Below, piece by piece: positions 51,282 to 61,839 of a stretch of DNA of 64,000 bases (position 1 is its first letter; each line of letters opens with the position of its first letter). Source of the stretch: Hippopus hippopus. Its lineage: Eukaryota; Mollusca; Bivalvia; Cardiida; Cardiidae. The stretch is from contig OX328105.1 of assembly GCA_946811185.2 (NCBI GenBank), positions 48,794,845 to 48,858,844 of the forward strand, written 5' to 3'. The position numbers and the translations under genes were made by a program. The notes below the pieces were generated by a model. That model made no database searches. It saw nothing but the letters and a program-made list of their open reading frames with translations, and was not told the origin of the DNA.

Positions 51282-52900
51282 AAAGAGGGCCAAGATGGCC
51301 CTGGATCGCTCACCTGAATTTTTGAGAGGACCATAACCAACTTTTTTTGAGGTATTGAAATCTGTCACCACCCCTACAATCATCACCACAGCAATGAATT
51401 TGATGAATCAGAATTCTGCAAATAAATTTTTGGATAGATCACCCAAGGAGAATTTCTTGAAGAAAAGCACATGCTCGATAGTGACTAAAAACATAAGTCG
51501 AAACGAGAGCACCACATGCAGGTGCCAACAATTGGCTGTCGCTTTTTGACGGATAAAAATTTCCCTAACAACTTTTGAAAAGGGTCACCCTAGGAACATT
51601 TCTGTGAAATTATTTCAAAATCTGACCAGCCATTCCAGAGAAGAAGAATTAAGAAATTCCTCTTCATGTCCCTGTAGTGCAAAAAGCCCCCACCATCAGA
51701 GCCATGTTTCTTGACAGATCACAATTTTGTGATCAATTTTTGAAAAGAGTCACCCAAGGAACATTGCTGTGAAATTATTTCAAAATCTGACTAGCCGTTT
51801 CTGAGAAGAAGAATTTTTAAGAATTTCTTCATGTCCGTATAGTGTAAATAGCCCACAGCCATCAGAGCCATGTTTCTTGATGGATCAAAATTTCTCGAAC
51901 AATTTGCAAAAAGGGTCACCCAAGAAACATTTCTGTGAAATTATTTCAAAATCTGACCAGCCGTTTCAGAGAAGAAGAATTTTTAAGAATTTCTTCATGT
52001 CCATATAGTGCAAGTGCCCGCCCCCCCCCACCCATCAGAGCCATGTTTCTTGACGAATCAGCATTTTGCAAACAATTTTTGAAAAGGGTCACCAAAGGAA
52101 CATTTCTGTCAAATTATTTCAAAATCTGACCAGCGGTTTCAGAGAAGAAGAATTTTTAAGAATTTCTTCATTTCTGTATATGCAAGTAGCCCCCATTCAC
52201 CAGAGCCATGTTTCTTGACGGATCAAAATTTCGCGAACAATTTTGAAAAGGGTCACCCAAGGAACATTTCTGTGAAATTATTTCAAAATCTGACCAGCGG
52301 TTTCAGAGAAGAAGAATTTTTAAGAATTTCTTCATTTCTGTATAGTGCAAGTAGCCCCCATTCACCAGAGCCATGTTTCTTGACGGATCAAAATTTCACG
52401 AACAGTTTTTGAAAAGGGTCACCCAAGGAACATCTCTCTGAAATTATTTTAAAATCTGACCAGCCGTTCCAGAGAAGAAGAATTTTTAAGAATTTCTTCA
52501 TTTCTGTATAGTGCAAGTAGCCCCCATTCACCAGAACCATGTTTCTTGACGGATCAAAATTTCACGAACAGTTTTTGAAAAGGGTCACCCAAGGAACATC
52601 TCTGTGAAATTATTTCAAAATCTGACCAGCGGTTTCAGAGGAGAAGATTTTTAAAGAATTTCTTCGAAAATTCCATTTGGTTGCCATGGCAACCAGTTTT
52701 TGATGGAATCAAATTCTGTGAACACTTTTTAAAGAGGACCTCCCAAGGAACATTCCAGCCAAGTTTGGTCCAAATTGGCCCAGCGGTTTAGGAGGAGTTT
52801 ATATTTAAAGAATTGTTGACAACGTACGATGCATGACGGACGACGGACACCGGGTGATCCTAAAAGCTCCCCTTGAGCACGTTGTGCTCAGGTGAGCTAA
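51282..52900 (+). mobile_element. Pearl-like element inserted into a relative
   Basis: A second 5' end (AAAGAGGGCCAAGATGGCC ... TTTTTGAGAGGACCATAACC) and second 3' end (GAGCACGTTGTGCTC AGGTGAGCTAA) lie inside element F. The left flank CGCGAACAATTTTTAAA and right flank AAGGGTCACCCAAGGAACAT rejoin into one satellite unit of the host. Confidence 0.8.
51560..52620 (+). repeat. 165 bp satellite array of the inner element
   Basis: Landmarks GAGCCATGTTTCTTGACGGA and GGTCACCCAAGGAACATTTC recur at intervals of about 160-170 bp (51589, 51750, 51916, 52088, 52251, 52418, 52585). Confidence 0.88.
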
Positions 52901-52904
52901 AAAG

Positions 52905-54360
52905 GGTCACCCAAGGAACATGTCTGTGAAATTATTTCAAAATCTGACCAGCGGTTTCAGAGAAGATTTTCAAAGAATTTCTTGGAAAATTTCATTTGGT
53001 TGCCATGGCAACCAGAGTTTTTGATGAAATCAAATTCTGTGAACAGGTTTTAAAGAGGACCTCCCAAGGAACATTCCAGCCAAGTTTGGTCCAAATCAGC
53101 CAAGTGGTGTAGGAGGAGAAGATGTTTAAAGAATTGTTGACACCGCTGGACGCCAAGAGCCCCCCCCCTCCATCGCGGCCATGTTTTTCAACGGATCAAA
53201 ATTTCACAAACAGTTTTTGACAAGGGTCACTCAAGGAACATATCTGTGAAATTATTTCAAAATCTGACCAGCAGTTTCAGAGGAGAAGATTTTTAAAGAA
53301 TTTCTTGGAAAATTCCATTTGGTTGCCATGGCAACCAGAGTTTTTGATAAAATCAAATTCTGGGAACACTTTTTAAAGAGGACCTCCCAAGGAACATTCC
53401 AGCCAAGTTTGGTCCGAATCGGCCAAGCAGTGTAGGAGGAGAAGATGTTTAAAGAATTGTTGACACAGCTGGACGCCAAGAACCCCCCCCCTCCACCACG
53501 GCCATGTTTTTCAACGGATCAAAATTTCGCGAACATTTTTTTGAAAAGGGTCACCCAAGGAACATATCTGTGAAATTATTTCAAAATCTGACCAGCGGTT
53601 TCTTCAGTGAAGATTTTTAAAGAATTTTTTGGTAAATTCCATTTGATTGCCATGGCAACCAGAGTTTTTGATGAAATCATATTCTGTGAATATTATTTAA
53701 AGAGGACCTCCCAAGGAACATTCCAGCCAAGTTTGGTCCAAATCGGCCAAGTGGTGTAGGAGGAGAAGATGCTTAAAGAATTGTTGACACCGCTGGATGC
53801 AAGAGCCCCCCCCCCCTCCGCCATAGCCATGTTTTTCGACGGATCAAAATTTCGCGAACTATTTTTGAAAAGGGTCACCCAGGGAACATATCTGTGAAAT
53901 TATTTTAAAAATGTGACCACCAGTTTCATCAGAGAAGATTTTTATAGAATTGTTGACAACGATGGACGCCAAGAGCCCCCCCCCCTTCTACCACGGCCAT
54001 GTTTTTCAACAAATCAAAATTTCTTGAACAGTTTTTAAAAAGGGTCACCCAAGGAACATACCTGTGAAATTATTTCAAAATCTGACCAGCGGTTTCAGAG
54101 GAGAAGATTTTTAAAGAATTTCTTAGAAAATTCCATTTGGTTGCCATGGCAACAAGAGTTTTTGATGGAATCACATTCTGTGAACAGTTTTTAAAGAGGA
54201 CCTCCCAAGGAACATTCCAAACAAGTTTGGTCCAAATTGGCCCAGCGGTTTAGGAGGAGAAGATGTTTAAAGAATTGTTGACGACACACAACGGACGACA
54301 CACGATGGACGACGCACGACAGACACAGGGTGATCCTAAAAGCTCCCCTTGAGCACGTTG
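52905..54360 (+). repeat. Higher-order satellite units with CCATGGCAACC
   Basis: Units of about 330-360 bp combine the 165 bp motif with TTGGTTGCCATGGCAACCAG and CCTCCCAAGGAACATTCCAG; copies start near 52905, 53222, 53550, 53870 (partial) and 54040. C-runs (CCCCCCCCTCC) sit at the unit junctions. Confidence 0.85.
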
Positions 54361-54998
54361 TGCTCAGGTGAGCTAAAAAAAGGGCTATAAGTGCAGACGC
54401 TGAGATATTTGGCCATGGTGTAAGCAGTAATAGTGTAGCTGTTGAATTTGTTTCAATTATTAAGTTGTTGCACCTTTCTATTTCCTGTTTGTATGTACAG
54501 TGCCATTAATTTTTGTGGTTGATGTACCTTGAAAGTCAGTCTGCTTTTTCCCAATTTGGCCAAAGTTGTGCCTGAATTTCCCAAACTGAAAGGCTAAGAC
54601 CCTTTCCCACTTTTTGGAAAAAAAAAAGCCCTGTTTAAAGGTTTGCTTGATTTATTTTCATCATTATTATTAAAACCCCAAACAAAACAAATTTAAATGT
54701 TTAGAACATCATTATCTACAAACTACATTCAGTTAAGTCTTTGTGTGCCATTTAAAATTGTTTTGTTTTGGACAAGTAAGCTTCTCTGACGGACAAGTAA
54801 ATTTTTTAGATTTACTTGTCCATGGACAAGTAGAAAATTTCAAGATTTCCACACCCCTGACATTGCTGACAGTATAGCTCAAAATCAGACTGCTCAGAAC
54901 ATGTATGCAGATCTTTTATTGACCATGTATGCATCTTTGCTACATATCCTAAAAAAAAAACTGCTTTAAGACTGCATAATCTGCAATTTATTACTGAG

Positions 54999-55212
54999 AA
55001 TGTTTATTTCACACCACAGCGTGGTGTCCTTGGTTGTGAGGTAAAGCGTCAGCCTCAAAGTCGTAAGGTCCCGAGTTCTATTCCCGGGAGCAAGTGTCAA
55101 CTTAGGACTGTTCATTGGCCCACACATTCGATGTAAGTACTGGTGTAGCTCCAAGGAAGCAGAATGGAGAGAGATTAGTTTCAGTTTCATCATCAGTGTA
55201 AAATGAATTTGT
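54999..55212 (+). mobile_element. tRNA-derived SINE (family 4)
   Basis: GTGGTGTCCTTGGTTGTGAG then GTAAAGCG... is the tRNA-like head. The B box is GAGTTCTATTCCC near 55073. The body runs to CAGTTTCATCATCAGTGTAA. Confidence 0.62.
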
Positions 55213-55431
55213 TTAACCTTAACCACACAATCCAAACTTTCAATGACCCTGGTATATTAGAAACAAGTAAAACATTGTGGGAAAAGGAGAAAATGCTGGC
55301 AACCAGCATTTTCTCCATTTCCAACAATGTTTTCTACCCTATCAGTGAGAGAAATCATCATTATAGCAACATTTAATTTGTCGTCTGCAAATGCTTTCAA
55401 TTCAGAATTTTGTCATTTGGTAAAGACTTAA
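55213..55431 (+). mobile_element. FBM copy
   Basis: TTAACCTTAACCACACAATC; core 55268-55332 with centre GGCAACC. The right arm has CCATTTCCAAC while the left keeps GTGGGAAAAGG, so this copy is unpaired where 37926-37992 is co-varied. Confidence 0.82.
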
Positions 55432-55664
55432 ACTAATCTATTTAGCACTACAAAGGTTAAGTGCTTTTTACAGAAGTGCTCTGTACACCGGTTATGTGGG
55501 GAGTATCCTTTGGCAAGGCACTATAAAGGCTGAGCCCTAGCAAGAATAAGTAGAACTATGGCACTCTTATAAAATATAAAAATCTCACAAAATATCAAAC
55601 TCAAGATCATACCTTTTATGCAGCAGCAGTCTGATTTTGCTCCACAGTGGCAACCAATGGCTTT
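55431..55664. other. Unassigned, with SINE remnant
   Basis: 55495-55550 (GGCAAGGCACTATAAAGGCT GAGCCCTAGC) resembles the SINE body at 62800. Confidence 0.4.
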
Positions 55665-56158
55665 TGAAAACATTGTGAGAAAAAGAGAAAATACTGGAAA
55701 CCAGCATTTTCTCCTTTACCACACAATCTCGAGTTTTACCAAGCCCTGCAGAAGAAGCCTTTTGAAAATATTGTGGGAAAAGTAGAAAACCCTGGTAACC
55801 AGCATTTTCTCCTTTTCCTCAATGTTTTCCCCCCTATCAAGCCAAGTTCATCATTTGAGCCGCATTTGAATTGTCCTCTGCAAGTGCTTTCAATGTGGAC
55901 AAGTCTACTTTTTTGTCATGTGGTATAGACTTAACCCTTTACCACACAATCCCGACTTTTAACGACCCTGTGAAAGAAGCCCTTTGAAAACATTGTGGGA
56001 AAAGGAGAAAATGCTGGTAACCAGCATTTTCTCCTTTTCCCACAATGTTTTCTACCTTCCCAAAACAAATTTCAATTCTTCAGTCACCTTTGTTTTGTCG
56101 GCTGCGAATGCTTTCAATTTGGACCAGTCTAAAATTTTATTATTTGGTAAAGAGTTAA
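55665..56158 (+). mobile_element. FBM tandem array, two and a half copies
   Basis: A half copy 55665-55712 runs directly into 55713-55934, which shares TTAA 55931-55934 with 55931-56158. The last is a reference copy with a perfect palindrome at 55986-56052. Confidence 0.88.
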
Positions 56159-56580
56159 GGAACAAATCCCATCATATGATTCACAAAATTATGTAATTTA
56201 TCGTCTGCAAAATGCTTCCATAGAGACAACTCTAAAATTTTGTCATAGATCTGATTAAGATTGAAGTTTTTGTTCAGTTCTGCACAAAATGTACACAATT
56301 TATGACATGTAATCCATAAATGTACAGTTATTTTCACCAACCTTTTTAAGCCTGAATACATCACTTCCAAAATGCCATTAATCTGTCAGTTATGTATCTG
56401 CTTTGATGAAATGGAATGATGCTGTAATTTCTTCAATTAAAACACAGGGCTGTGTGTACAAACAAAAATAGCCAGATCTGCTGATCCAATGGAACGTAGA
56501 TGCCTGTATACCTGACCACTACTAAAATGATATTGAATTTAATCATGTATGCTTTGTCCCCTAGCAACCAAAACATTTCC
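56159..56580. other. Unassigned sequence
   Basis: A FBM outer-arm fragment (TTTATCGTCTGCAAAATGCT) is visible at 56197-56245; otherwise featureless. Confidence 0.4.
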
Positions 56581-57060
56581 CAGTCAGCCTCATTATGGTA
56601 GACCCTTCACCAAACAAATCAAATTTTCACCATACAGAACAGTGCTTTAAAAACATGACAAAAGAACAAAATGCTGGTAATATGCATTCTTTCCTTTGCC
56701 CTCAATGCTTTCTACTCTATCATAGACAGTTCCTACATGTATGATTGGGGCCACTTTTTTAAGTGGTATGCAAATGCCTTCAACATGGTTGGTTGGTTGA
56801 TTGGTTGGATGGTTGGTTATAACATCATTTTCAGTATTATTTAAATCATATCATGATGGCAGGTGCACATACCAGTGCTTTACACAATATTCTTCCCAAG
56901 CCACTGGCTGCTTTTCCACACAACCATTGTTGAAAACCATGATCAGGCATGAGAGAAAAATAGATCCTGTCACAATGACTATCATCAATCCTTAGACAGA
57001 AATTTGCCAAGCTGCCTCAAACATGTATGAGTCTAAATGTGTCATCTGGTAAAGAGTTAA
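56581..57060 (+). mobile_element. FBM copy split by a family 2 SINE
   Basis: CCCTTCACCAAACAAATCAA ... CTTCAACATG, then the SINE (56787-57016, reverse), then AAACATGTATGAGTCTAAAT to GGTAAAGAGTTAA. AACATG is repeated on both sides. Confidence 0.72.
56787..57016 (-). mobile_element. tRNA-derived SINE (family 2), head-truncated
   Basis: GGTTGGTTGATTGGTTGG tail, then TATAACATCATTTTCAGTAT, CCAAGCCACTGGCTGC and GAGAGAAAAATAGATCCTGT; it stops at TTTGCCAAGCTG. Confidence 0.7.
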
Positions 57061-57111
57061 CCCTTTATCAAACAATTCCATGTTTTAATACACCTAAAGT
57101 AACATCAACAA

Positions 57112-57340
57112 TTAACCCTTTACCACACAACAAAGTTATAGACTTGTCCAAATTGAAAGCATTTGGAAATGACAATTTACGTGTGGCTTAAATGATGGAA
57201 TTTGTCTTTGAAAGAGAAGAAAACATTGTGTGAAAAGGAGAAAATGCTAGTTTTTCAGCATTTTCTCCTTTCCCACAATGTTTTCAAAAGGCTTCTTCCT
57301 CAGGGTCATTAAAAGTCGGGATGGCATGGTAAAGGGTTAA
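57112..57340 (-). mobile_element. FBM full-length copy
   Basis: 229 bp between TTAA motifs, reverse. The apex is altered to GCTAGTTTTTCAGC. A 55 bp fragment of another copy (57057-57115) and a worn copy (57340-57490) flank it. Confidence 0.85.
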
Positions 57341-57666
57341 GAGAATGGGGGAAATGAGGAAATTGTTGGTTACCAGCATTTTTGGTTCCCTAAATGTTTT
57401 CCACTCTTATGAATTATATGAGCCACATTCTCAGATACAGAAGCTTTTAGTATAGAAAAGTCTAAAATTGTGTCATTTGGTACAGTGCAGATTTAAACCC
57501 ACAATTCTACTCCTGTAACTAACCATCACACTTTTTAGTGTACAATGTTTAACTTCTTTTCTGAAGACAACCTTTTGCAGAAATTTAAAAGTTTCACCGA
57601 AAAAGAACTGTACTGGATTTTGATTAAGTTCCCCCTAGAAAGGGTTAAAAGCATGAAATAAATAGA

Positions 57667-57822
57667 ATATTTGTTTTTTTCGGTGAAAGATCGAAATTTA
57701 TTTCATCGAGTGAACATCATCTGTAACATTTTCACGAGTGGCACAGCCACAAGTGAAAATATTACCAATGATGTTCACTCGATGAAATAAATTTCTATCT
57801 TCCACCATAAAAAAACAAATAT
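57667..57822. mobile_element. 156 bp hairpin MITE (full-length palindrome)
   Basis: ATATTTGTTTTTTTCGGTGA pairs with the inverse of TCCACCATAAAAAAACAAATAT. The arms continue through AATTTATTTCATCGAGTGAA CATCAT to a loop near CGAGTGGCACAGCCACAAGTG. No FBM or GAC similarity. Confidence 0.85.
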
Positions 57823-57886
57823 CCTCATGAATATCATAAGGGCAATAGACCAGATTTTGTTTCAAAAAGATTTTTTGGCAGGAAGT

Positions 57887-58088
57887 CTTAACCTGCTAAA
57901 TAAGTCAAATGAAACTTTCAAGCCAATAGTGGAAACCCAAATATTGCTATTGAAAGTTATTTTTGTGGGAAAATATCTCCTAATTGGACAGTTTAGCTTC
58001 AAGATCAGACTGCACATTCTGTTGTCTGATCTTGATCTACACTGTCCACAAAAGGTCCTCAAGATGCGCTTAACAGCATACAAGGTTA
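57887..58088 (+). mobile_element. GAC-family MITE
   Basis: TTAACCTGCTAAATAAGTCA to CAGCATACAAGGTTAAC. The core near 57996-58042 has one arm shortened (CACATTCTGTTGTCTGATC). Confidence 0.76.
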
Positions 58089-58296
58089 ACAAAGACTGCT
58101 GTTTCCATAAAGGTACAAAGATGGCTCTTGAGGATAGGGCAACATGTATGTCCTGGGTTTCACTAGTTCTTGGCTTGGGCTCTACATTATCATGCCCATG
58201 GACACCCCCACGAAAAACCCAGTTCTTCCAGTTAGGCTCGAAACCTAGGGCCTCAAGGTTATAATGTATAATATCAAATCCAATAAACCAGATCTG

Positions 58297-58749
58297 AGCC
58301 TTACCAAATAAGCCTGTGTTTCAACAACTCTGAGGAAATAGGTCTTTAAAAACATTGTGAGAAAAGGAACAAATGCCGGAACCAGCACTTTCTCTACTCC
58401 CCAGAATGTTTTCTATCCTTTCACAGATAGATTCCAGAATTAAAGTCATGTTTCATTAGTCATCTGCTATATTTTCAATCTGGAAAAGGTCAAAAATTCT
58501 GTTGTCTGATATAAAGTTGGCCCTTTACCACATAATATCAAGTATCAAGGACCCTGAGGTAAAAGGCTTAAAGTTTTGAAATATTATGGGAAAAAGAAAA
58601 AATGCTAGTTACCAGCATTTTCTCCTTTTCCCACAATGGTTTCACTCTTTCTAAGACAAACCCCTCAATATTAGCCACAATTGAATAATTGTCTGCAAAT
58701 TCTTTGGATTGGGATGAGTCTAAAATGTTGTCGCTCGGTAAAGTGTTAA
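58297..58749 (+). mobile_element. Two tandem FBM copies
   Basis: 58297-58518 has apex ATGCCGGAACCAGC. 58515-58749 has arms GGGAAAAAGAAAAAATGC / GCATTTTCTCCTTTTCCC and centre GTTACCAGC. They meet at TTGG rather than TTAA (a mutated junction). Confidence 0.8.
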
Positions 58750-59054
58750 GACTGACTCCATTTACAGTAAATGAAACCAAATTATCTGTTTTAGCATAGA
58801 TCGTTGAAATCAGGACAACTTTTAACAAAATTAATATTCATGAGCTTTTCTCTATTACTAGATTTCCTTTGAGACCAAAACAAATACATGTAGGTCAAAT
58901 CAATCAACAATCTTCATTGTTTTTCATCAAGATATAACATTTATAGATGCAAAATTGAATCTGAAACCTTGATACTGGATTTTCGTCGAAAAAGCTGAGC
59001 TAAAAACGATTATCATAACATATTGTTGCAATCCAATCACAGGTCATTCAATCC
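58750..59054. other. Unassigned sequence
   Basis: No feature recognised. Confidence 0.4.
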
Positions 59055-59156
59055 TTTTCCAAATTGAATTTCAATGACCTTCAGGATGAGGGCTTCTCAA
59101 AACATAGTGGGAAAAGGAGAATATTGTTTAACCAGTATTATCTCCTTTTCCTACAA

Positions 59157-59299
59157 CAGGGTTTTTCCTGGAATTTCTGGCGCAGGGGTCATTTGACCCC
59201 TGCAAATGAATAAAGGAAGGAGCACTATTGAATTTTGGGGGTCACATAGAAAATTTTAGGGTCCAAATTCAAAGAAACAATGGGTCAGGGAAAACCCTG
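59157..59299. mobile_element. 143 bp MITE, CAGGGTTTT(T/C)CC ends
   Basis: Left CAGGGTTTTTCCTGG is inverted at the right end (TCAGGGAAAACCCTG). It sits in the right palindrome arm of a FBM, between CTACAA and CCACAA (approximate 6 bp duplication). Internal hairpin GCAGGGGTCATTTGACCCCTGC at 59182-59203. Confidence 0.82.
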
Positions 59300-59351
59300 C
59301 CACAATGTTTTCTGTAAGCCTTTGAAAGACAGATAATAATTTAATTATATT

Positions 59352-59614
59352 TGAGTCACGCTCTGGCAAAAGGGGGCTTAATGCATCTCCGTGATCCATT
59401 ATACCCATCAAGCCATCACATAATTATGGATCCATAATTGCCACTTTTTTTAACAGCTGACTTAATTTTGAGATAGACTGGTCCTTGGACATACAGAAAA
59501 GTGACCAATAGCGAAAAGTTTCAGCCCAGGTCAGCCTGCGCGGACTGCGCAGGCTGACCTGGTTCGATACTTTTCGCTGATGCATTAAGCCCCTTTTTCA
59601 CAGAGCATGGCTCA
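59352..59614. mobile_element. MITE, TGAG(T/C)CACGCTCTG ends
   Basis: TGAGTCACGCTCTGGCAAAA then GGGGGCTTAATGCAT is inverted at the right end (GCATTAAGCCCC ... CAGAGCATGGCTCA). It has an internal perfect hairpin CAGCCTGCGCGGACTGCGCAGGCTG at 59533-59557. Confidence 0.83.
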
Positions 59615-59825
59615 TTTATTTTATCATTTGCAAAATGCCTTGAATATGGATAAGTCCAATATTTTGTCATCTGGGGTACCCAGACTAATCCACAACTGAG
59701 ATACCCAGGCTCCTAATTCTCTCTACACTCCTCATCCTCCTAGGTTTTGGGAGATACCCCACTTAGGTGATTCATAAAAGGAGCCTTTTTAGTATTGTGC
59801 AGCAAATCAATTGATTAATTGACTG

Positions 59826-60134
59826 ATTAACTGTATGGTGTTTAACACCATTTTCAACATTAGTTCAGTTCTATTTCAGTTGCCAGTGCACCCATCCATG
59901 CTTTACTGGAATTTTTTTTTATCATTACTCCGGCAAATATTCTTTCCAAGCCACTGGTTGCTTTCCCACATAACCATTGTTGAAACAATGATCAGTTATG
60001 AGAGAGGAATGTATCCTGTCCCAATGACTATAATCACTCCTCAGAAAGAAATATACCGAGCCTGGGATCAAACCAATGACCCCCTGCTCTTGAGTCCTGT
60101 ATACATGCTATCAGCTGCCCTACCAGGGCTCGGC
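59826..60134 (-). mobile_element. tRNA-derived SINE (family 2)
   Basis: AACTGTATGGTGTTTAACAC ... AGTGCACCCATCCATGC ... CAAGCCACTGGTTGC ... GAGAGAGGAATGTATCCTGT ... GGGATCAAACCAATGACC (inverted B box). Confidence 0.74.
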
Positions 60135-60314
60135 TTGCAGTAAATCGAACTTTCTTATAAAAACACCAACAAGTACAACAAGAAATAGTTTTCTTTGCAA
60201 CTGTAAAGAAACTGTATAGGTCAGTTAAAGGTGCAGTTTTGTGCATCAAAGTATAGGTATTTGGTGACTCTGTCTCAATTTTTATGAGATTAAAAATGAC
60301 ATCATTATACTGAT

Positions 60315-60650
60315 TTAATCCTTTACCACACAATCTCGACTTTAAACAAACCCAAGGAAGAAGACGTTTGAAAACATTTTAGGAAAAGGAAAAAATGCTG
60401 GTTACCATAGTTTCCTCCTTTTCTCACAATGTTTTCTAACCTATCAAGGACAAATTTTAACACTTCAGCCACCTTTAATTTGCCTTCTGCAAATTATGCT
60501 TTCAATCTGGTTACCAGCATTTTCTGCTTTTCCAACAATGTTTTCTATCCTTTTAAAGAAAAAGATCAATAATTCTAGCCAAAATCTTTTTTCCCTCTGC
60601 AACACCTTTGGAATCGGACATGTCTAACAATTTGTCATTGGTACAGGGTT
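60315..60650 (+). mobile_element. FBM copy and a following FBM half
   Basis: TTAATCCTTTACCACACAAT; core near 60385-60430 disrupted (GGTTACCATAGTTTCC). At about 60508 a second apex (GGTTACCAGCATTTTCTGC) starts a right-half copy. Confidence 0.74.
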
Positions 60651-60654
60651 TCTC

Positions 60655-60976
60655 CCTGACAAGAATTTTGTCAACCGGGATTCAATCCTACAATCCCTAA
60701 ATTCATAGCCCTGCAGGTTACCATCTTAGCTAGATCTATCTGTGTTGTCTGTCAAGAAATAAAAAAGAGAACACTGTAGGCAAATCAGCTCACTGCCGCC
60801 ACCTTTCTCGAAAGCAGAAGTGTTTTTCCAGTTGCCACAATGTTTTTATCTTGTATTTTGGACTTAAACCTTTGTTGATGTCTTAAACCTGTATTATCAA
60901 ATTGTGTCATTATTATCACCCTTTTTCAAACAATCTCATGTTTGATCAACCCTCTGGGACAAAACTCAAAAGCTTT
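60655..60976. other. Unassigned sequence
   Basis: 60646-60665 (CAGGGTTTCTCCCTGACAAG) resembles the MITE end at 59157 but no partner end is seen. Confidence 0.35.
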
Positions 60977-61204
60977 TTAATCCTTTTACAAATAATCCCG
61001 AGTTTTTACAACCCTGAAGTAGAAGAATTTAGAAAACATTGTGGGAAAAGGAGAAAATGCTGCTAATCAGCATTTTCTCTTTTCCAACAATGTTTTCTAC
61101 CCATTCAAAATCAAACGCCATAACTTGAGTAACACTTTATTTCTCGTCTGTAAATGCTATCAATTTGGATTTGTCTGAAATTTTGTCGTTTGGTAAAGGG
61201 TTAA
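60977..61204 (+). mobile_element. FBM full-length copy
   Basis: 228 bp, TTAATCCTTTTACAAATAAT to GGTAAAGGGTTAA, apex GCTGCTAATCAGC. A worn partial copy (61201-61380) shares its last TTAA. Confidence 0.87.
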
Positions 61205-61594
61205 AAAATCTGAGGGAAGGAAAAAAAAGTGGTTGCTGTACCAGCATTTTTTCTACTTTTGTTCCATGTTTTCCTTCTTCACAAAGACAGATTTCAACAT
61301 TTATGACATATTTCATTTGTCGTCTGCAAATGCTTTGGATTTGGACCAGTGTAAAATTTTGTCGTCAGTTAAAGAGTGAAAGTGCCACTAATTGGCCAGG
61401 TTCGATAATTCTGCAAGTCTTCGGAGCTCGAATTAGTCAATCTGCTTGGTGACAGTATAATTTCAGAATTGTGAACAAACTTATCTTTTTTCCTCGATAC
61501 ATGCACGATATCGCCAATATATAGTAGATACATCAATTCTCACATAATCTGGCTGTTTTGGTCTATTATAGATTAATATTAAGTTAATTCTTAC

Positions 61595-61782
61595 CATGGA
61601 ATCTTCTTTTGAAATCCGGTGTTGAACTAAGAATTACCTCGTTGGTTTCGTCCTGTTGACTCTCGGGGCCGTTCAATATGTTAAAATTCACGAGACTCGT
61701 CCTGCTTGTGTCGGTCAATCTATCCTCTGTCATCTGTTTCCTGTCTGCCCATCCGCAAGTACTTTTGCCCCTGCATGTTTTC
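61595..61782 (-). CDS. Possible 5' coding exon (weak)
   Basis: On the minus strand an ATG in fair context (GACGAACATGAAAAC, near 61782) opens a frame of about 62 codons (MKTCRGKSTCGWADR ... then STPDFKRRFH) reaching a strong donor GTAAGAATT at 61586-61594. The stretch is GC- and CpG-richer than its surroundings. Polar, no domain recognised. It could be the first exon of an unidentified minus-strand gene or a far-upstream exon of the myosin gene. If joined to myosin exon 1 it would be untranslated or out of frame. No downstream exon can be linked. Confidence 0.3.
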
Positions 61783-61839
61783 ATGTTCGTCAGGCGGCTA
61801 CTAGTATCTGTCAATTCGTCCGTCCGATACGAGGGGTGT

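Larger units (their letters stand above)
50047..54376 (+). mobile_element. Pearl-like element F (outer)
   Basis: The 5' end ACAAGAGGGCCAAGATGGCC then GGATCGCTCACCTGA; the 3' end is CACGACAGACACAGGG, GAGCACGTTGTGCTC and AGGTGAGCTAA. The core is 165 bp and 330-400 bp units containing GGTCACCCAAGGAACAT, GAAATTATTTCAAAATCTGA and, in the longer units, GGTTGCCATGGCAACCAGAG. It contains a second complete element, 51282-52900. Confidence 0.73.
48913..54859. mobile_element. TIR element, CAGGGGTG ends, 5 bp TSD, with pearl-like insert
   Basis: Starts CAGGGGTGCGGGAATCCTAC, ends GATTTCCACACCCCTG. ACATT flanks both ends (48908-48912, 54860-54864). Subterminal GGACAAGTAG/GGACAAGTAA motifs (48990, 54790, 54828) echo the 32683 element. 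Excluding the insert at 50047-54376 leaves about 1.6 kb. hAT-like by termini (inference). No recognised transposase domain in ORFs 49342-49575 or 49616-49900. Confidence 0.78.
59055..59675 (+). mobile_element. FBM copy carrying two different inserted MITEs
   Basis: FBM pieces at 59055-59156, 59300-59351 and 59615-59675 join in order (CCTTTTCCTACAA / CCACAATGTTTTCTG ... ATTTTATCATTTGCAAAATG). The gaps hold the elements at 59157-59299 and 59352-59614. Confidence 0.8.

Noticed and set aside
57827..58264. 145 aa + strand ORF
   Set aside because: Covers a GAC element and an old SINE remnant; no start context, splice signal or recognisable domain.
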